Origin: Rhodospirillaceae bacterium
Lineage (GTDB): Bacteria; Pseudomonadota; Alphaproteobacteria; Kiloniellales; DSM-21159
Direction: 5' to 3'
DNA: 64,000 bases
Assembly (NCBI GenBank): GCA_006969625.1
Contig: CP030885.1
Location: forward strand, 2,429,430 to 2,493,429
The notes beneath the pieces are model-generated. The model had not been told where the DNA came from, made no database searches, and saw only the letters and a program-made list of their open reading frames with translations. A program made the position numbers and the translations under genes. Below are positions 61,131 to 64,000 of this stretch, one piece after another (the first letter of the stretch is position 1; every line of letters begins with the position of its first letter).

Positions 61131-61786
61131 GCGCGCTGGGAGAGCAACTTGATCCCGAACCCGAGGAAGATCGCCCCGCTGACCGCCGTCAGCGCCCGTT
61201 CGCCGCGGCGATAGGCCTGGGCAAAGGGCGGGAGGCTGACCAGCAAGGCCATGCCGCCGTACCAAGCGAAGGCGACTAGGCCGACCGCAGCCACCAGTGC
61301 GACCCGCAGGGCGTCGGGCGCGTCCAGCGGCACACTCACTGCGAAGAGGCTGGAATAGAACACCGCCGACTTCGGGTTCGACAGCGTCACCAGCAGACCG
61401 TGCCGCACGCCCCACCAGCCGGACGCGCGGGTGCGCAGCGGCAAAGCGACCGGCGCACGCGTCGGACGCCAGGCGCTGTAGAGGAGGTTCGCGCCCATCC
61501 AGATCAGATAGAGCGCGCCGAGCGTGAGCAGCAGCCCGTAGAGCCAGGGCGCCATGGCGAACACCAGGCTGATCCCCAGCAGACTGGCGAGCGCCCAGAT
61601 CATCGAGGCGAGCGTGATGCCGGTGACCACCGCCAGTCCGGCGCCGCGCCCACTGGCCAGGCTCGCCCGCAGCGTCGCCAGCAAGTTAGGCCCCGGCGTC
61701 ACCGCGGCGACGAGGTAGAGCGCCATCACGGCGACGAAGACGCCGAACGGGCCGCCACCCAAGAGGCCGAGTCCAGTGGTCTCCAC
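61127..61786 (-). CDS. LysE family amino acid exporter
   Basis: A 219-residue membrane protein with about six helices. VMALYLVAAVTPGPNLLATL is the family start, with GITLASMIWALASLLGISLV and GALYLIWMGANLLYSAWRPT. LSNPKSAVFYSSLFAVSVPL follows. It matches RhtB/LysE exporters of amino acids or homoserine lactones. The GTG at 61786 follows AGGAG at proper spacing. A GTG three codons earlier lacks it. It lies 11 bp downstream of a GST gene. Confidence 0.88.
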   Translation of the reverse strand: METTGLGLLGGGPFGVFVAVMALYLVAAVTPGPNLLATLRASLASGRGAGLAVVTGITLASMIWALASLLGISLVFAMAPWLYGLLLTLGALYLIWMGANLLYSAWRPTRAPVALPLRTRASGWWGVRHGLLVTLSNPKSAVFYSSLFAVSVPLDAPDALRVALVAAVGLVAFAWYGGMALLVSLPPFAQAYRRGERALTAVSGAIFLGFGIKLLSQRA

Positions 61787-61797
61787 TGCCGCCACTC

Positions 61798-62430
61798 CTA
61801 GAGCCGGACGCCGAGGTCGTACTCGTCCCACAGCGGTGCGATCTTCGGGCGCGCCATGACGGCGTCCAACAACCGGGCGAGCTTCGGGCTGCGTGCCAGC
61901 AAGGCCTTCGGATCCCGATGCCAAGCCAGGATCATGGCTGCGTAGGGATCGAAGAGCGAGAAGGTCTCGCCGAGCAGATAGGGCCCCTCGCCAAGCGCCG
62001 CCTCGACGATCTCCCAGTCCCGGTCGAGGCGCGCCGAACCCGCCGCGCGCACGGCAGCGACGGCATCCGGGTCTGTAGTGTAGCGCTCGGGATACGCCTC
62101 CAGCAGGTCGGCGGGGTAGGCCTCGCAGGCCAGGAACAGCAGCCAGCGCAGCACCCAGGCGCGGTCGGGGCTATCGGGCGGCGGCAGCAGGCCGGCTTCC
62201 GGCACCAAGTCGGCGAACCACAGGCAGATCGCCGCGGACTCGGTGATCACGCGGCCGTCTTCCAGCACCAGGGTCGGCACTTGGCCCATCGGATTGAGCG
62301 CGCGAAGCCCGGCGTACGCCGACGCGTCGTTGCGGACGTCCGTCCGCACTCGCTCGAGGGCGATTCCGGCCTCGGCCGCCACCGCCTCCGGCGCAAAGGA
62401 GCCGCAACGCACGTTCCAGTACAGCTTCAT
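61798..62430 (-). CDS. Glutathione S-transferase family protein
   Basis: A 210-residue GST with MKLYWNVRCGSFAPEAVAAE at the N-terminus. NPMGQVPTLVLEDGRVITES is the cis-Pro/Ser glutathione site, followed by YLLGETFSLFDPYAAMILAW in the helical domain. The ATG at 62430 starts the fold. It is a tandem paralogue of the next gene, with which it shares almost every motif. The TAG stop lies in a CTAG. It is likely co-transcribed with the LysE exporter. Confidence 0.92.
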   Translation of the reverse strand: MKLYWNVRCGSFAPEAVAAEAGIALERVRTDVRNDASAYAGLRALNPMGQVPTLVLEDGRVITESAAICLWFADLVPEAGLLPPPDSPDRAWVLRWLLFLACEAYPADLLEAYPERYTTDPDAVAAVRAAGSARLDRDWEIVEAALGEGPYLLGETFSLFDPYAAMILAWHRDPKALLARSPKLARLLDAVMARPKIAPLWDEYDLGVRL

Positions 62431-62489
62431 CCCAGCCCTCTCGATTCTGACTATGCCGCGAGCGTGCCGCCTCGCCTGGTGCGGGACAA

Positions 62490-62522
62490 AGGAGAATGCC
62501 TCATGGCACGCATGAGCCATTC
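62490..62522. repeat. Inverted repeat upstream of the first tandem GST
   Basis: GAGAATG-CTCAT and ATGAG-CATTCTC arms surround GGCACGC (imperfect hairpin). It lies about 60 bp upstream of the GST start. The same core CTCATGGCNCGCATGAG recurs at the same distance upstream of the second GST, so it was duplicated with the gene or is conserved by function. Confidence 0.65.
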
Positions 62523-62587
62523 TCGCGTCTCGACATGGACGCGGTCCGCCGGCCCTCGCTGACGCGACGCGAAGACCGCCGCCGTGC

Positions 62588-63220
62588 TCAAAGTCGGTTA
62601 CTCATTTCGTACTCGGACCAAAGCGGCGCGATCCTCGGACGCTCCATGACCGCATCCAGCAGGCGGCCGAGCTTCGGACAGCGTGCGACCTGGGTGCGCG
62701 GCTCGCGGTGCCAGGCGAGCAGCATGGCCGCGTAGATGTCGAAAACGGTCAGAGTGTCGCCGAGCAAATAAGGCCCCTCCCCGAGCGCCGTCTCGACGAG
62801 GCTCCAAGCCCGATCCATGTGTGCGGAGGCAGCGTCCCGCACCGCCCCGATCCCGCCCGGCTCCGTGGTGTAGCGCTCCGGATCGGCTTCGCGCTGATCG
62901 GCCGGATAGACTTCGCACGCCAGGTACAGCAGCCAGCGCAGCACCCAGGGACGCTCCAGGCTTCGGCCCGGCGGAAGCAGACCGGCCGCCGGTGCGCGAT
63001 CGGCGAACCAGATGCAAAGGGCGGCGGACTCGGTCATCACGCGGCCGTCGTCCAGCACGACCGTCGGGATCTGCGCCATCGGATTGAGATCGCACATCTC
63101 CTGGTAGCCCGACGGCGCCGCCCGCTCGTCCGCGCGCACCCGCTCGTAGGCAATGCCGGCCTCTGCAGCCACCGCCTCCGGCGCGAAGGAGCCGCAGCGG
63201 ACGTTCCAGTACAGCCTCAT
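62588..63220 (-). CDS. Glutathione S-transferase family protein, tandem paralogue
   Basis: A 210-residue GST, the tandem copy of the gene at 61798-62430. It has MRLYWNVRCGSFAPEAVAAE, then NPMAQIPTVVLDDGRVMTES and YLLGDTLTVFDIYAAMLLAW. The two proteins end differently (SEYEMSNRL against DEYDLGVRL). Both conserve VRCGSF where a catalytic Cys or Ser would sit, so Cys-type chemistry is possible. It lies 113 bp downstream of the 3-hydroxyisobutyrate dehydrogenase-type gene. Confidence 0.92.
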   Translation of the reverse strand: MRLYWNVRCGSFAPEAVAAEAGIAYERVRADERAAPSGYQEMCDLNPMAQIPTVVLDDGRVMTESAALCIWFADRAPAAGLLPPGRSLERPWVLRWLLYLACEVYPADQREADPERYTTEPGGIGAVRDAASAHMDRAWSLVETALGEGPYLLGDTLTVFDIYAAMLLAWHREPRTQVARCPKLGRLLDAVMERPRIAPLWSEYEMSNRL

Positions 63221-63279
63221 TGCACTTCCTCCAAGCGATCTCGGAAAAACTGCCCGGCAATCGAGAACGGCACAAAGCA

Positions 63280-63310
63280 GAAAGCCTCATGGCGCGCATG
63301 AGGCTTTCTC
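63280..63310. terminator. Perfect inverted repeat after the HIBADH gene
   Basis: AGAAAGCCTCAT and ATGAGGCTTTCT form a perfect 12 bp stem around GGCGCGC. It lies 24 bases beyond the HIBADH stop and about 60 bp before the GST start on the same strand. It can serve as a terminator for the former or as a regulatory site for the latter. The matching copy at 62490-62522 also follows a gene end and precedes a GST. Confidence 0.6.
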
Positions 63311-63333
63311 GTACACGGCAAGGGCGGAAGCGA

Positions 63334-64000
63334 TCAGTCCTCGGCAGCGATCAGCTTGATGATGGCCGAGTAGTCGAGGTCGCCGTGGCCGGCGTTGGCG
63401 AAGAGCGTGTAGAGCGCCGCCGCCTCCGCCCCCAGCGGCGTCGCCGCACCGGCCTCCTGCGCCGCCGCCTGGGCGAGCTGCAGATCCTTGTGCATCATCG
63501 CGGTCGAGAAACCCGGCATGTAGTCGCGGTTCGCCGCCGCCGTCTCGACCACGCCCGGCACCGGGTTGTGGTTCAGCATCGCCCAGTTCGAGCCCGAGGA
63601 GGTGGAGGAGATGTCGAACAGCACCTTGGGATCGAGCCCCAGTTTCTCGGCCAGGGTGAAGGCCTCGGCGTTGGCGATCATGGTGATGCCGAGGATCATG
63701 TTGTTGCAGACCTTGGCGACCTGGCCGTTGCCCGGCCCGCCGGCGTGGATCACCCGGCCGCCGACGATCTCCAGGTAGGGCTTGGCCGCCGCGAAGGCCG
63801 CGTCCGGGCCGCCGACCATCATCGTCAGGGTGCCCGCTTCGGCCCCGCCGACACCGCCGGAGACCGGCGCGTCGACCATCGGCATCCCCGCCTCGGCCGC
63901 CGCGGCGTGCACCGCGCGGGCACTGGCGACGTCGATCGTCGAGCTGTCGATCATCACCGTACCTTTCCGCGCGGCGGCGATGACGCCCGCCTGATCGTCC
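63334..64000 (-). CDS. mmsB: 3-hydroxyisobutyrate dehydrogenase family protein, 5' end cut by window edge
   Basis: The visible part runs 222 codons to the window edge. VMIDSSTIDVASARAVHAAA is followed by MVDAPVSGGVGGAEAGTLTM (the substrate loop). The catalytic Lys is in GNGQVAKVCNNMILGITM. The C-terminus MLNHNPVPGV, SFSTAMM-like GFSTAMMHKDLQLAQAAAQE matches HIBADH of valine degradation (MmsB). The N-terminal Rossmann motif lies outside the window. Related tartronate semialdehyde reductases are less likely given SSGSNWAML. Confidence 0.88.
   Translation of the reverse strand, partial: DDQAGVIAAARKGTVMIDSSTIDVASARAVHAAAAEAGMPMVDAPVSGGVGGAEAGTLTMMVGGPDAAFAAAKPYLEIVGGRVIHAGGPGNGQVAKVCNNMILGITMIANAEAFTLAEKLGLDPKVLFDISSTSSGSNWAMLNHNPVPGVVETAAANRDYMPGFSTAMMHKDLQLAQAAAQEAGAATPLGAEAAALYTLFANAGHGDLDYSAIIKLIAAED

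Overview
The window is a GC-rich bacterial chromosome segment, densely coding on both strands with short gaps and many 1-8 bp gene overlaps. Gene content points to an alphaproteobacterium, most likely a free-living Rhodospirillales/Kiloniellales-type organism. Pointers are a LdtR-like MarR regulator, a DUF6898-like small protein, a HolC, many glutathione transferases, branched-chain amino acid catabolism genes, and intergenic palindromes of the TAGAGC...GCTCTA type common in Rhizobiales and Rhodospirillales. Genus cannot be fixed from the sequence alone.

Layout. 1-1.85 kb: 3' part of an FkbM methyltransferase gene and an IS630-type insertion sequence with a split transposase. 1.8-5.4 kb: minus-strand genes for a small membrane protein, an amidase, a PhnD-like binding protein and an XRE regulator. 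5.6-14.4 kb: desaturase, FAD oxidoreductase, holC, an unknown acidic protein, TauE/SafE permease, dodecin, then a tight OYE-type oxidoreductase/DMT transporter/RluA operon. 14.4-19.6 kb: a decayed accessory stretch with an internally deleted MBL hydrolase, an agmatine deiminase remnant, an alpha/beta hydrolase with an in-frame stop, a LysR/quinone reductase divergent pair and a DUF1993 gene. It is bounded on the right by tRNA-Ser(GCT). 20-25.3 kb: two small unknown genes, two related GSTs, a trans-sulfuration PLP enzyme and an exported MetX-like hydrolase. 25.4-28 kb: mccB and a methylglutaconyl-CoA hydratase (leucine degradation). 28-36 kb: phosphodiesterase, esterase, bioY, exported dienelactone hydrolase-like protein, Lon-like protease plus universal stress protein. 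36-42 kb: a minus-strand run of sulfatase-like enzyme, two MFS transporters and a membrane-anchored protein. 41.9-45.1 kb: a tightly coupled plus-strand operon of MDR dehydrogenase, divergent pterin-synthase-like protein, glycosyltransferase and methyltransferase. 45.2-48.5 kb: livGFHM without a binding protein. 48.6-58.4 kb: small protein, adenylate cyclase, glutaryl-CoA dehydrogenase/PPOX pair, a large lipoprotein, Fe-ADH, enolase-superfamily enzyme plus patatin, lrgAB. 58.4-64 kb: MarR regulator, isovaleryl-CoA dehydrogenase, thioesterase, LiuR-type MerR regulator with a 22 bp palindromic operator, LysE exporter, tandem GSTs and a 3-hydroxyisobutyrate dehydrogenase that runs off the window.

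Functional links. Leucine and valine catabolism (ivd, mccB, hydratase, mmsB-like), BCAA import (livGFHM), biotin uptake (bioY, the cofactor of methylcrotonyl-CoA carboxylase) and lysine/tryptophan catabolism (glutaryl-CoA dehydrogenase) all occur here, but the leucine genes are split over two loci about 32 kb apart.

Most worth a second look. (1) Palindromic elements and the IS630 copy all sit between CTAG tetranucleotides that repeatedly coincide with TAG stop codons. One case is a 28 bp perfect palindrome separating two convergent genes, while a second convergent pair still shares one CTAG as both stop codons. (2) The four-gene operon at 41.9-45.1 kb centres on a pterin-synthase homologue that has lost every classical catalytic residue.
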